A stretch of DNA of 64,000 bases, taken from Paroedura picta (lineage: Eukaryota; Chordata; Lepidosauria; Squamata; Gekkonidae). Below are positions 11,536 to 22,926 of this stretch, one piece after another. Every line of letters begins with the position of its first letter. The stretch's first letter is position 1. The stretch is from the NCBI RefSeq assembly GCF_049243985.1, contig NC_135381.1:16231345-16295344 (forward strand). The letters run 5' to 3'. The position numbers were made by a program, and so were the translations under genes. The notes under the pieces were generated by a model. The model was given only the letters and a program-made list of their open reading frames with translations, was not told the origin of the DNA and did not search any database.

Positions 11536-12870
11536 GTGGAAAATATGATAGAGTGAAGCTAAGGAGGGAAAGTCTCTCCCCTCAGGCTGCTTTAAGCTCC
11601 AGTAGACTGGTATCCATCCCTACTCAGGCTTCAGACAGCTGGATCAGGAGGCCTATTTTTGATTCATAAAAGAGAAGCAGAGCTGACCTTCTCCCATCCT
11701 CAGATCTGCACCCCTGATCCATATCAGATGTCTCCACCATGCTTCTGATTGCTTTTTTTAGTTGAAATTACACATCAAGGAATTTAATCACAAACATGCT
11801 ATGCAGGGGTGAGGCATGTGAGGAAAGAGTGCACAAAATTCCTGGCGAACACTCCACTTCTGGCCACTTCCTTCTCTCTTTTTTGCTGTTTATGCAAAAA
11901 CAGCATAAACACACATAGAAATAACACAAACACCACAACCTAAAATTCAACTTCCCGCCTAACTCACCATACTGGGCAAATGAACCCACTTCTTATGCCA
12001 AAAGCTACTCAGAAATGTCTGCTGCTTCACTTTCTTTATGTTTTATAGAACTTTGCAGAGTCTGGAAAGATTTTCTTCCTCTAGTTCCAGCAAGGTGACC
12101 ATTGTCCTTAACGTTTCTCCCCGTTTTGGTCCTTTAATAGTGCCATTCACCCGGCTAAGTCTGCAAAACTCAGCATCTTCTTTAGCCAATCTCCTGTAGT
12201 GGCTGTTTCCAAGCTTCACCATTTGTCCGCATACGCTAGTCTTGCTGCTTAACACTGTATATAAAAGGAGGGTCCTCTTGTCTTTAGGTATATCCCCCCT
12301 CTACAAAACTCAATAAAAATAATTCAGGTTTTTTCCTTCAAATTACAGTTCATCATTTTAAAAAATTCATCAAGCACTCCTCTCCAATATTTTCTTGCAT
12401 TTTTACAACCCCACCACAAATTATGATAATCCCCCTTTTCGACAATTGCCTCTACATTCATGATAGCGATGACAGAGAAATGGAAAAGCGTTACCATCTG
12501 GTTGCAGGTATAGTTAAGCCTGAGGCTCATAAATTCTGAGGACAACCTAGTTTCTTGGCCATGCATGCTGTTTCCTTTCCTGTCGGCTCTCGTATCTGTA
12601 CTAGAACAACAAAACCAGGGATTTCCAGGAGAATGCTGCCCTTGGGGAAATGTGCTGGCATAACCAGCACCCAGCTCCTCCTATGACCCACCCACAATTG
12701 TAAATAAACTGAAGTCAGCTGGGACAGGCCCACCCCTAGCAGTGATTGCTCCATAGAGGGAGGAGTATGAACAGCTCAGGCTGAATTTGTACTTTGAATC
12801 CTTTGTCAACTTTTAGCACACAGGTGAAAGTGAGGAGTCCCGAAGTGAATGACTGATCCAGGAAGCAACC

Positions 12871-15800
12871 ATGGCTGTCCTCAAGATCCTTGTGCCGCTT
12901 ATCGTTGGCCTCTGTGCTTACTATTTCTATAAGTCAGAAACCTTTTCTCCAGGTAAGCAAAAGCCTCTGTAGAGGCAACCTCTCTCTCCAAGCAGCCTTC
13001 TTAGTCTGCAGCAGCAGCAGCAGGACAAGCTGTGTTTTTCCTGACACCTTTGGGTTTTCCCAGGTGGCCACCAGAGGGTAGAGCCTTGGAGGCTTTCACT
13101 TTTGGCGGCTGCAGCGTTGTAGAGGCTCAGCGAAGCCTATGTGCAGCTGCGGGTGCATGAGAGCAGCTTGCCACATGCTGAGAGTTAACACAGGAAAGCT
13201 GTTGCCATATTTCCAGAGGCTGATTGTAGTTGTGCAAGTGTCTGAATTTGGGATTTACTCACTCAATTACCCACCTTTATAGTTTGTTTATATAAGTGCT
13301 CTCCACTTTGGGAGATATTGACAAGCTGTGGCCCAGGAATCAGCCAGCTGTGAGACTTGCCAGAATGCAAAAGGGGGGGGCCTTCCCCTTCCTTTCCATG
13401 GCAAGGGGACTTGCTGATTGATCCAATGGCAGTTTAAACCGGCCAGTCCAGGTCCCCAGGAGGGCTGCAGGGGGGGGGGGGGTCTTCTAGGACCAGAAGA
13501 CCAAAGTCTTCCATCTGGGCCATTCCCTGTTGTTTACAGAGCTGCCACTGAGGCCTCTTAGCAGTTGGCATTTTGAGTCACAGCTTTTCAAGACGGTTTG
13601 GATATCAGGCCAAATCTGGTTTCAGGGAAAGCTGAGTCTGCATTCCTGCCTCTCCAGTCAGGGGAGCCCCATAAGAGATATGGGGGAGGCACCCATTCAA
13701 CAGGGGCTGTTGCACAGCTCTCATCCTCATGGGTCATCCACATGGATCATCAGGGATTGTTGTCCAATATGGCTCCCTCAGCAGGTGGGCAGGGGATGGC
13801 TTGTGTAATTGGCCAACAGGTGAGTCACCCAATGTTAGATCCATGATGCTCCCATCAAAGCTGTAGGCTCCTTGTTTCCAGTTATGTGTGTGAGGCTTCG
13901 TTATCCCCCTTTGGACCCCTGCTCCCTCCCTTGCCCCAGGGACTGCAGGTGCATTTGTTTGACTATCAATCACCTGTGTCTTAATTTGGGATATGTATTT
14001 TGACTGAACTAATGTATAGGGCACATTGTAGGTTGCAGGAGCTGCACCATCACTTCTAGTTTCTTTTTGTGGCTGTTTCTTCTTGCGTAGAGAAAGTACC
14101 ACATGTGTTTCACATATGGGTGAAAGACGCTGTCCTGAGGACACAGTTGCAGAAATCTGTCAGGAATCTGAGATGTTGCATAATAATAGCAGAGACTAAT
14201 TAGGATCATGCAGCAAAAGCAATAACATCCCTCATAAACCCTGATGAAACGCAGAACATGCAAGTTCATTTGCACCGCCAGCCTTGCTAGTCAAAATCTT
14301 CTGTGGCACACGCCCAGTTCACACAAGTAGGGTTTATTAGGCACCAGTGTCCGTTGGAAGAAACTGAGAATGCAAACTAGTTGATAACATTTCCTTCAAG
14401 TTTGATCAATAGAAAAAGGAATAACTGGAGGACAACTCAGGAGAACATCCACACTCCCTTTCATTGGCTACCCAGTTAGAAACTGATATGCAATTAATTC
14501 AAAATGGACAAAAAGAAATTCTCCTAAACTCAGCAAGTACGGTAATTAAGTTGTAGCATTTACAACCAATGGAGTTAATGGACATGAGTATAGACCTTAA
14601 AAGTGGACTAGACAGGTTCATGGAGCTATGGCTTCCAGCCATGATGACTAAAGGGATCCTCTGCATCAAACAATAATAAATCCCTGAACATCAACTCCTA
14701 AGGGGCAACATAAGGAATAGCATTGGACCCTATGCTATTTTCTGATCATGCAAGGAAAATGGTTGGTGACTTTGTGAAACAGGAGGCTGGTCTGATCCAG
14801 CAGGGCTCTCATTATGTTCTGCTTCCTCTCAAAGAATTGATAGGTTATTTCTCCTTGCAGACCTAGCAAAGCTTGTTTCACATTATGTTTGTAAGCGGCT
14901 TTAAGGAGAAAAAATAGTGGCAAAATTTGCAGATAAAAAGGACATGTGTATTATTCCCCTGACTGCCTATTGCAAAGGTCAGTTACAAACCATGGGCGAA
15001 AGAAGCTTGTCCACCATTACTGTCTTTCTCAGTTGATGGGCCTTTGTGAACACTTGGAGGAATTCCAGGAAGTGGTGTGTGTGTCACAAGACTTTTTGTA
15101 CATTTCACAAGGCTCTTCAGCGCTTTGCTGATGCAACCGCAAAATATATTAACCCCATCAGCCCTCAAACAGGCAATAAACTGCTTAAACAGACAGGGAA
15201 TAACATTTTTACTTGCCAGATTTGGTTTCTGACATGCAGACATGATACACATAATAGGTAATATGGAAAACAGAGCCAGCATGGTGTAGTGCAGGGGTGG
15301 CCAAACTGTGACTCTCCAGTCATCCATGGACTATAGTGCAATCCTAGATGGGATGCAGCTGGTGGCTGTGCCTATGCCAGGAATCTGGGGGTGGGTGCCA
15401 GATGATTGGAGGTGGGCAAATGTTGTCTCGATCCTCAAGAAAGGGAAAAAGGAGGATCTGGATAACTACCAACCTGTCAGCTTGACATCTGTAGCTGGCA
15501 AAATTTTGGTCCTTGAGCAGCTGGAACAGAGAGCTGTGATTTCTAAGACTCAGCATGGGTTTTGCAAGACTAAGTTATGTCAGACCAACCTTATCTCTTT
15601 TTTTCAAGAAAATGACTACCTTGCTGGACTAGGGGTATGCTGTGGACATAGTTTATCTGGATTTCAGCAAAGCTTTTGATAAGGTTCCATATGATATTCT
15701 TCTTGACAAATTGGTAAAATGTGACATGGACCTAATTCTGTCAGGTGGATCAATAACTGGTTGACTGATCGTACCCAGAGAGTACTTGTTAATGGTTCAG

Positions 15801-18800
15801 CATCTTCTTGGAAAAGAGTGACAAGTGGAGCATCCCATGGATCTGTCCTAGGGCCTGAGTTGTTCAACATATTTATAAATGATTTGGATGAGGGATTAAA
15901 GGGGGTACTTATTAAATTTGCAGACGATACTAAACTGTGAGGGGTAGCAAACACAACCAAAGACAGAATCAGAATACAAGATGATCTTGATTGGCTTGAG
16001 AACTGGGCTATTCTGAATAAAATGATATTCAATAGGGACAAATGTAAAGTTCTGCATTTAGGTAGGAAATATACACCAGTATAGGAGGGAGGAGACTTGT
16101 CTTGACAGTAGTATGTGCGAAAAGGATCTAGGAGTCTTAGTAGACCATATATTGAACATGAGTCAGTAGTGTGACTTGGTGGCTAAGAAGACAAATGGGA
16201 TTTTGGGCTGTATCAAACAGAGTATCATGTCCAGATCATGGGAGGTGATGGTAATGCTATACTCTGCTCTGGTTCGGCCTCACTTGGAGTACTGTGTTCA
16301 GTTTTGTGCGCCCCAGTTGAAGAGGGATGTAGACAAACTGGAACATGTCCAGAGGAGGGCAACAAAGATGGTGAGGGGTTTGGAGACCAAGACATATGAA
16401 GAAAGGCTGGAGGAGCTTGGTCTGTTTAGCCTAGAGAAGAGACGACAGAGGGGATCTGATAACCATCGTCAAGTATTTAAAAGGATGCCATATGGAGGAT
16501 GGAGCAGAATTGTTCTCTCTTGACCTAGAGGGACAGACCAGAATGAATGGGATGAAATTAATTCAAAAGAAATTCCATCAAAACATCCGGAAGAAGTTCC
16601 TGATAGTTAGAGTGGTTTCTCAGTGGAACAGGCTTCCTCGGGAGGTGGTGGGTTCTCCATCTTTGGAAATTTTTAAACAGAGGCTGGATAGCCATCTCAC
16701 AGAGAGGCTGATTCTGTGAAGGCTTAAGGGCAAGTTACAGTGGATGAGCAATAGGGTTGTGAGTGTCCGGCATTGTGCAGGGTGTTGAACTAGATGACCC
16801 AGAAGGTCCCTTCCAACTCTATTATTCTATGATTCTAGGTGGCATTTTCCCTTTGCACCAAGTCAGGCTACTAGTGCCCTACCTGTCCCTGGAGTATCTG
16901 GCCACAGTAATCCATGCAACAGTCACTTCCAGACTAAACTTCTGTAATTCACTCTGTGTGGGCCTTCCCTTGTCTTTGGCTGGAAATTCCATTTGGTACA
17001 AAATGTAGCTGCTAGGGTCCTCAGAAGATCATCTTGGAGGACCCATATCCAGCCAGTGCCGAGGCAGCTGCGTTGGTTGCCAATTGTGTACCGGATCAAG
17101 TTCAAGGTTCTGGTACATACCTTCAAGGCCATCCATGGTCTGGGCCCTGCATATCTGAGGAATCACTTGTTTACTTATGCCCCACAGGGCTCTTTGCTTT
17201 GCAGGCTTGAATCTGCTGGTGGTCCCTGGCCCACGGGAGGCATGCCGCAATCTGGTGGAATTGGCAACTGGAAGAGCTGAGGGCCCTAGCAGAGCTAACA
17301 GAGTTCTGCAGGGCCTTCAAGACTGAGCTCTTCTACCAGGCATTTGGTTAAGGCCAGGCTAGAGAAGATCTGGGTACCTCCAGAGGCTCTCCAGATGCCC
17401 TGACCATCTAGGGCAAGAGATGCCCTCTCCTGAGGTTGGTGGATGGATTGTCCTGGATGTGGACTTGTGGGTTGGGAGGGAACAGATAGGATTATACCAC
17501 TTGATGTTGTATTACTGTTGTTTTATTAAGTTTTACTTCAAACAGCCATAAACTGGCTTTGCTTGGGAGTGACAGTCAAAAAAATTAAATATAATTAAAC
17601 AAACAAAAAAATCGGGAGAGCCACAGTTTTGCCACGCCTGGTGAAGTGGCTAGAATGTTGGGCTTGAAACTGGTAAACCTAGGTTCAAATTCCCACTTTT
17701 GCCATGGAAGCTTGCTGGGTGACCTTGGGCCAGTCACATACTCTCAGCCTAACCTACCTCACAGGTTTGCTGTGGGAATCAAATGGAGGACAGGAGAACA
17801 ATGTAGGCTGCTTTGGGTCCCCAGCAGGGAGAAAGACAGGTTATAAATGAAGCAAATAAAAGCTAATAGAGTGAGAAGTAACATCCTGAAGAACGAGGAC
17901 CAAATCCTTCTCAATGTTGGCAACTCAGTCCAGCGTATAGGGTAGGGGTTAAGCAGTACTGTGAAGCAGGTTGAGGTCGAATGAACCATCTACTGCCCCC
18001 CCCCAGAACCCTCCCTCTTCCTGAACTGAATCCTGAACTGACCAACTCTTGGGGTTTTATTTATGGCGGGTAACCGTATTGGTCTGAAGTAGCACAACAA
18101 AAATACAGTCCAAGAGTACCTTTAAGACCAACAAAGATTTGTTTTAGTTAATGTTGCTATGTTAACTATGGTATATCAGTTATGATTATGCAACCGCTGC
18201 TACTATTGTTGTTCATTTGATATGACTCGGAATTATAATGTACTTACCTTCTTGTTTCCTGTGTTATGTGTAAACTGCCCTGAGCCTTAGGGGAGGGCAG
18301 TATATAAATATTAATAATAATAATACCATTTAGTAGCCCTGCATCACTCACAAGCTTTGTGAGTTAATAGCAGGGGTAGTCAAACTGCGGCCCTCCAGAT
18401 GTCCATGGACTACAATTCCCATGAGCCCCTGCCAGCGGGGCTCATGGGAATTGTAGTCCATGGACATCTGGAGGGCCGCAGTTTGACTACACCTGGTTAA
18501 TAGGGATTTCAGCTGAGATCTTCCTGCATGCCAATGTCTCACTGTATTCCATCAGCACTTGGTGAGGAAACCATGCCACAGGTAGGGCTTTGAGCTGCCA
18601 TCTGCATAGCAAACACTCAGTGGAAGGAAGCCGTCTTGACCTGTTCCTTCTCTGCCTGCAGAAAAGGTGCGAGGGAAGCGTGTCCTGGTGACAGGGTCAA
18701 GCACGGGGATTGGGGAGCAAATCGCGTACGAATTTGCACGGATGGGGGCCAACATAGTGGTAACAGCAAGGAGGGAGAATGTACTCGAGAAGGTAAGTTT

Positions 18801-21484
18801 TTAATCCCCTGAGTATAAATTTCAGAGATCCCCTAACTTATCCCTGTCTTATATATAAACAGAACTGAAATATTCCTTCTCTTCCCTCCCCTACTCAGCA
18901 TCCCCTGCCATCTTCCGCTTCTTTGCTTAGGGACTACCCAAATATCTTGACATGGTGATTATCCAGCAAAACTATGTCTCAGTTCTCTTTGTCCCCAGGT
19001 GGTCCAGAAGTGCCTGGAACTAGGGGCCAGCTCTGCAGGCTACGTTGGGGCTGACATGAGTAATTTAACTTCTGCCCAGAAGGTCATTGAAGAAACCAAG
19101 AACAAACTGGGTAACTGCTGAAGCATTTCAATTCCTGCTTAGACAGGTGCCCCCAGGACAATCTTGAAGACCAGCAATGCCTCCTATAACACAAGCTATT
19201 TGACCTTTTGGTCCCATTCTCTTCCTCTAAAGAATAATGGTGGGGTTTGGCAGAATCTTCCTTTCCTGCATCAGGACTTGGTCTTGTCTTGTCTGCTGCA
19301 CCTGGGCAGGAAAGGATGGACATGCCTTTTCCCCCAGATATGCGTCACCAAAGGATGGTTCTTGTGGCGTATTGGCTAAGGGTGCCACCACCTTCAACTA
19401 ATGAAGTTGCCACTATCTTGCTTACTTAGTGGATCCAGCAAGATAGTGGCACTCACTTCCTTATTTTTTTCCCTGTTGCCACCACTCAAAACTGTTCTCT
19501 AAACTGCATTTTTCAGAGTCACACTAGATCAGGGGTAGTCAAACTGCGGCCCTCCGGATATCCATGGACTACAATTCCCATGAGCCCCTGCCAATGCTGG
19601 TAGGGGCTCGTGGGAATTATAGTCCATGGACCTCCGGAGGGCCGCAGTTTGACTACCCCTGCACTAGATGTTCCATTTTCCACAGGCAGAGTAACAGGGA
19701 AGGACCTGTGCTTGCATGTCAGGTTGGACCTAAACCCACCACCACATTTGAAACTAAGCACCGTCCATTAGTAGCAGAGACGAATGAAATACTACCCCTC
19801 TGTTACTGCAGTCACCAGGCTGCTTCCCCTCCTGTCTTGACCAGCCAAGTCCCCTGTGTGAGTAGAGACCTGGCTGGGGGAGGTGGCAGCAATGAGGAGA
19901 GAGGGAAGGATAGACAGGTGCTTGCTATCTGGGGGCAAAGGTTCTACCTGTGTAATGAAAGGACAGGGCTTAGCTGGAGGAGACTGGAAGGGATGGCATG
20001 TAGCTTGATGTTGAGAGAAAATGTCATCTGTTCATTCTGGCCAAGAGCTGATGTAGAACTTGCTTCCTCTGTGTCTTTTTTCTTTCAGGAGGCCTGGACT
20101 ACTTAGTACTGAACCATGTTGGAGGAGTTTCTGGTTTAGAAAAATTCAGAGGAAATATGGAAATTGTGAAGAGCTCAATCACAGTCAACTTCCTCAGCTA
20201 TGTCCAGCTAACGTCTTCTGCACTACATATGTTGCAAGAGTCTGAAGGGAGCATTATAGTCATATCTTCCATGGCTGGTAGGGGAGGAGATCTCTTGAAT
20301 GCCATTCATTTCCTTTACGAAGCCAACAGTTTTGCATTGCCAACAAGTTGGAACATCTCTTATTTTCCAACTTCAGTCTTTGTATAAGCGAGATTTGAAC
20401 AAGGCACTTCCCAGTTAGCATTTCAATGTACCAACGTCTTTCAAAAGATCTGTGAATCAGCTTTTGCCCCTTTGAGAGCATAATCAGTCCCATTTTTACT
20501 GACTCACTATTAGCAAAGGTGTGAAAGATCAAAGGGTTTCTGTAATGTTCTCGTGTCCAAGCTCAATGTGCTCAGTCCATGGCAATTCTTTTCACCTCCA
20601 AAGGCCTTGGAACTAATAGATGCAAGTCTTCCAGGGTCAGTGGTCTGCCAGATACATGATGCTGGCATGAAATAACTTTTAATCCTGGACTGGACTGAAG
20701 AGATACATCATTTCCTAACATCGCACTTGAGCATACCACCCCAGATACGGTTTAATGACAATAAAATGTAATTGACAGAAGGATGTACTTCCCAGTCTAC
20801 ATGCACAGGATCAGGCTGTAAGACTCTCATTGCCAAAGTAAGAGATCCCTTGACCTCCCAGGGCTAGTCAAACTGCGGCCCTCCAGATGTCCATGGACTA
20901 CAATTCCCAGGAGCCCCTGCCAGCATTCGCTGGCAGGGGCTCCTGGGAAATGTAGTCCATGGACATCTGGAGGGCCGCAGTTTGACTACCCCTGTCCCAG
21001 ACTAATGTTCTCTGTTGCTGAATTGTTCCTCTTTCTCAGGACGTATTGGGTCCCCATTCATCACTGCATACTCTGCTGCCAAATTCGCTCTCGAAGGCTT
21101 CTTCAGTGGTCTTCGCAATGAGATGCGTCTTCGGAAGATCAATCTGGCCATCACAGTTGCTGTGTTGGGCTACATTGACACAGGTAAGTCTCACTCGAGC
21201 TTCTCTTCGTGACTCCCTGATCCTCCATCCCCATGAACTTGAACTCATGCTCCTGCTGTTTTCTTGTAGAGCATGCCTTGCAAGAAGTCAGCAACAAAAT
21301 GACCCTGGAACCAAGTTCCAAAGAAGAATGTGCCCAGAAGATAGTGCAGGGAGGTGTGCTGAGACATCGGGAAGTTATCTATCCTTACTGGAGCCAGAAA
21401 ATTGTCTTGTTGCTCAGAGACTGGATGCCAGACCTCGTGGATTACCTAGTTGGAAAATCCTACAAAGTGGAAAATATCCCTTAA
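12871..21484 (+). CDS. HSD11B1L: HSD11B1L-like short-chain dehydrogenase/reductase
   Basis: Six coding exons (12871-12952, 18662-18792, 18999-19110, 20089-20277, 21040-21183, 21270-21484) join in frame at AG/GT borders to give 290 residues. The N-terminal hydrophobic stretch (about 1-20) is a signal anchor as in 11-beta-HSD1, suggesting ER membrane attachment. The cofactor motif TGSSTGIG lies at 38-45, and the catalytic set N142, S169, Y182 and K186 is intact (YSAAK). The block [12 protein letters not shown] fits HSD11B1L better than HSD11B1. The family reduces or oxidises steroid-like carbonyls with NADP(H); the substrate of HSD11B1L is not settled. The start has a strong context (ACCATGG) and an in-frame TGA 18 nt upstream. 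Intron 1 is 5.7 kb and filled with repeats. It could be another member of the HSD11B1 clade. Confidence 0.92.
14575..14825 (+). mobile_element. LINE-derived dispersed repeat (L3/CR1-like 3' end)
   Basis: The sequence GACAGGTTCATGGAGCTATG through GATCCAGCAGGGCTCTCATT is the complement-strand partner of the repeat at 37950-38330. The family resembles a LINE 3' end. The copy is diverged. Confidence 0.55.
15330..16835 (+). mobile_element. CR1-like LINE, reverse transcriptase region and 3' end
   Basis: Frames on the + strand encode diverged RT blocks: [30 protein letters not shown]-like, FADDTKL (catalytic ADD), KANGILG-like, [10 protein letters not shown] and [16 protein letters not shown]. The tail ends in the CR1-type TTCTATGATTCTA. 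It is 5'-truncated and carries several stops and frameshifts, so it is dead. It is the reference for the minus-strand fragments at 1-232 and 7358-8330. Confidence 0.88.
16836..17600 (+). mobile_element. L2-like LINE 3' fragment
   Basis: The + strand encodes the L2 C-terminal block ([41 protein letters not shown]) and a typical 3' tail with ataattaaac repeats. It abuts the CR1 end directly. It is 5'-truncated and inactive. Confidence 0.85.
18371..18495. mobile_element. hAT-type palindromic MITE, complete
   Basis: It is a full palindrome with a perfect 8-bp target duplication, GTTAATAG (18363-18370 and 18496-18503). It belongs to the CTGCGGCCCTCC subtype. Both arms carry ACTACAATTCCCATGAG. It lies in HSD intron 1, 166 bp before exon 2. 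Confidence 0.95.
19530..19661. mobile_element. hAT-type palindromic MITE, complete
   Basis: It is a palindrome flanked by a perfect 8-bp duplication, CACTAGAT (19522-19529 and 19662-19669). It lies in HSD intron 3. The left arm keeps ACTACAATTCCCATGAG and the right arm has one change in it. Confidence 0.95.
20859..20994. mobile_element. hAT-type palindromic MITE, complete
   Basis: Both arms of the CTGCGGCCCTCC subtype are present, with GCTGGCAGGGG at the centre. The flanks TGACCTCC and TCCCAGAC do not match as a clean duplication. It lies in HSD intron 4, 45 bp before exon 5. Confidence 0.88.
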
Positions 21485-21558
21485 AAGAACTTCTCCATGC
21501 ACAGCATGGACTCCTTTAGTATTGTACTACTGTCCTACACTTACAGTCAGATCACAGA

Positions 21559-21564
21559 AATAAA
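21559..21564 (+). terminator. Poly(A) signal of the HSD11B1L-like gene
   Basis: AATAAA lies 75 nt after the TAA stop codon, giving a short 3' UTR. Confidence 0.75.
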
Positions 21565-21569
21565 GTAGA

Positions 21570-21765
21570 GCCAATCATGGCTAGTATTTGGATGGAAGAC
21601 CTGCAAGAATTAGGAAGGTAGTTCCTTCAAGGACCACTAGGGGTCATTACGCAGAGGCAGGCAATGGCAAACCACCTCCGAACATCCCTTGCCTAGCTTC
21701 CAGACTATCCTTGGATCTCCTTCTACACTACACATGCCATACGATAAATAAATATAAATAAATAA
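21570..21765 (+). mobile_element. Possible 5S-rRNA-like SINE fragment
   Basis: The stretch GGCTAGTATTTGGATGGAAG with following GACC resembles the internal promoter box C region of 5S rRNA (GGTTAGTACTTGGATGGGAG). It is followed by a SINE-like body (GGCAATGGCAAACCACCTCC) and an AAATAAAT tail. It sits just past the HSD poly(A) signal. Confidence 0.4.
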
Positions 21766-21889
21766 TACTGTCCTAAAATATTCTCTGGTTTGTTCTCTAC
21801 TCAAAGCCCATGAACAACTTATTTCACATGAACATAATAGGCTCCACCCATTCTCTCATTGATGCAAAAGTAGCAATTATATGGAGAGA

Positions 21890-22138
21890 TGAAGAGGAAT
21901 TCTCTACCAGGAGTTTCAAAATGGCTTGCAATCATCTTCCCTTCCTCTCCCCACAACAGACACCCTGTGAGGTAGGCGAGGCTAAGACAGTTTCTCACAG
22001 GACTGCTCCGTCCGAACAGCACTATCAAAGCTGTGAGGAGCCCAAGGTCACCCAGCTGGCTGCATGTGGAGGAGTGGGGAATCCAACCCAGCTCGCCAGA
22101 TTAGAAGCCGCTGCTCCCAACCACCACACCACGATGTT
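21890..22138 (-). mobile_element. tRNA-derived SINE (family S2)
   Basis: The reverse strand matches the 9879-10152 SINE, including the CAGCTGGGTGACCTTGGGCT and CAGGGTGTCTGTTGTGG blocks. It is diverged by substitutions. Confidence 0.8.
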
Positions 22139-22463
22139 ATTTGTCTGTATTTGCTAGAGATCAGTTCCATGTCAGGGAACTCGTGAAATGCAAAGCAGAA
22201 TCATTCTCACCCCAGCAACATTACAGCTCTATTGTCTGGTGTGTTGCTACCCCAGAGCAGGCTAACTGGGCTCAGACCCTGTGGAGGCAACCGTCAGAAT
22301 TAGCAAGAAAGAGCTGAGTCCACAGGAATCCTTTGACTTAGGTCAGTTTCAACCCTAGAATCATTGCCCTGCCCACACTAACTAACAAACCATCTATTCT
22401 CCCTGATGAGTGACATCCGGCAAGACTGGAACCCAAGACGGTCTTCCTGCATGCTGGCTCTAG

Positions 22464-22797
22464 TAGTGCAGGGAGGTGTGCTGAGACATCGGGAAGTTAT
22501 CTATCCTTCTTCAGTGGTCTTCGCAATGAGATGTGTCTTCGGAAGATCAATCTGGCCATCACAGTTGCTGTGTTGGGCTACATTGACACAGGTAAGTCTC
22601 ACTCGAGCTTCTCTTCGTGACTCCCTGATCCTCCATCCCCATGAACTTGAACTCATGCTCCTGCTGTTTTCTTGTAGAGCATGCCTTGCAAGAAGTCAGC
22701 AACAAAATGACTCTGGAACCAAGTTCCAAGGAAGAACGTGCCCAGAAGATAGTGCAGGGAGGTGTGCTGAGACATCAGGAAGTTATCTATCCTTACT
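22464..22797 (+). pseudogene. Rearranged duplicate of HSD11B1L-like exons 5-6
   Basis: 22506-22797 copies 21098-21389, which is the end of exon 5, the whole of intron 5 and the first part of exon 6. It is preceded by 22464-22508, a copy of 21342-21386, so the end of the unit precedes its start. The join shares CTT. Intron 5 is kept, so the copy was made from DNA, not mRNA. I count about five differences over 292 bp, so it is recent. It lacks exons 1-4 and the C-terminus and cannot encode the enzyme. Confidence 0.93.
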
Positions 22798-22804
22798 ATC
22801 CTTA

Positions 22805-22926
22805 TGTCAGATTCAAATGAGCAGCCGTGTTGGTCTGAAGTAGCACAATAAAATCAGAGTTCAAGGCTCATGCCTTGAATAAATCTTTGTTGGTCTTAAA
22901 GGTGCTACTGGACTCTGATTTTATCA
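22805..22926 (+). mobile_element. Self-complementary SINE-like repeat (short copy)
   Basis: The head GATTCAAATGAGCAGCCGTG followed by TTGGTCTGAAGTAGCAC is shared with 34844 and 38840. The left arm breaks off early and joins the inverted arm TTGTTGGTCTTAAAGGTGCT. The target duplication is not clear. Confidence 0.65.

Larger units (their letters stand above)
9471..12870. other. Intergenic between SIRT4 and the HSD gene
   Basis: It holds two SINEs (9879-10152 and 11335-11535) and otherwise unassigned AT-rich sequence. I see no coding exon. The HSD promoter should lie near its right end, but no CpG island or clear TATA box marks it. Confidence 0.5.
15292..17640. mobile_element. hAT element enclosing two LINE fragments
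   Basis: The left end CAGGGGTGGCCAAACTGTGA and right end GCCACAGTTTTGCCACGCCTG are inverted repeats. The flanks GTGTAGTG and GTGAAGTG match at 7 of 8 positions. Only about 45 bp of the left end and 27 bp of the right end look like hAT. The rest is a CR1-like and an L2-like fragment, so a short MITE was later filled by LINE insertions. Confidence 0.75.
15268..17865 (+). mobile_element. tRNA-derived SINE split by a 2.3-kb composite insertion
   Basis: The SINE head (GAGCCAGCATGGTGTAGTG, ending 15291) resumes at 17641 with GTGAAGTGGCTAGAATGTTG, the B-box-like GTTCAAATTCCC and body CTTGGGCCAGTCAC. The split occurs in the A box at an 8-bp hAT target duplication, so the SINE is the oldest layer of this pile. 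Confidence 0.75.

Noticed and set aside
19564-20106. A 180-codon plus-strand frame
   Set aside because: It begins in a MITE palindrome and runs through HSD intron 3; no domain is seen.
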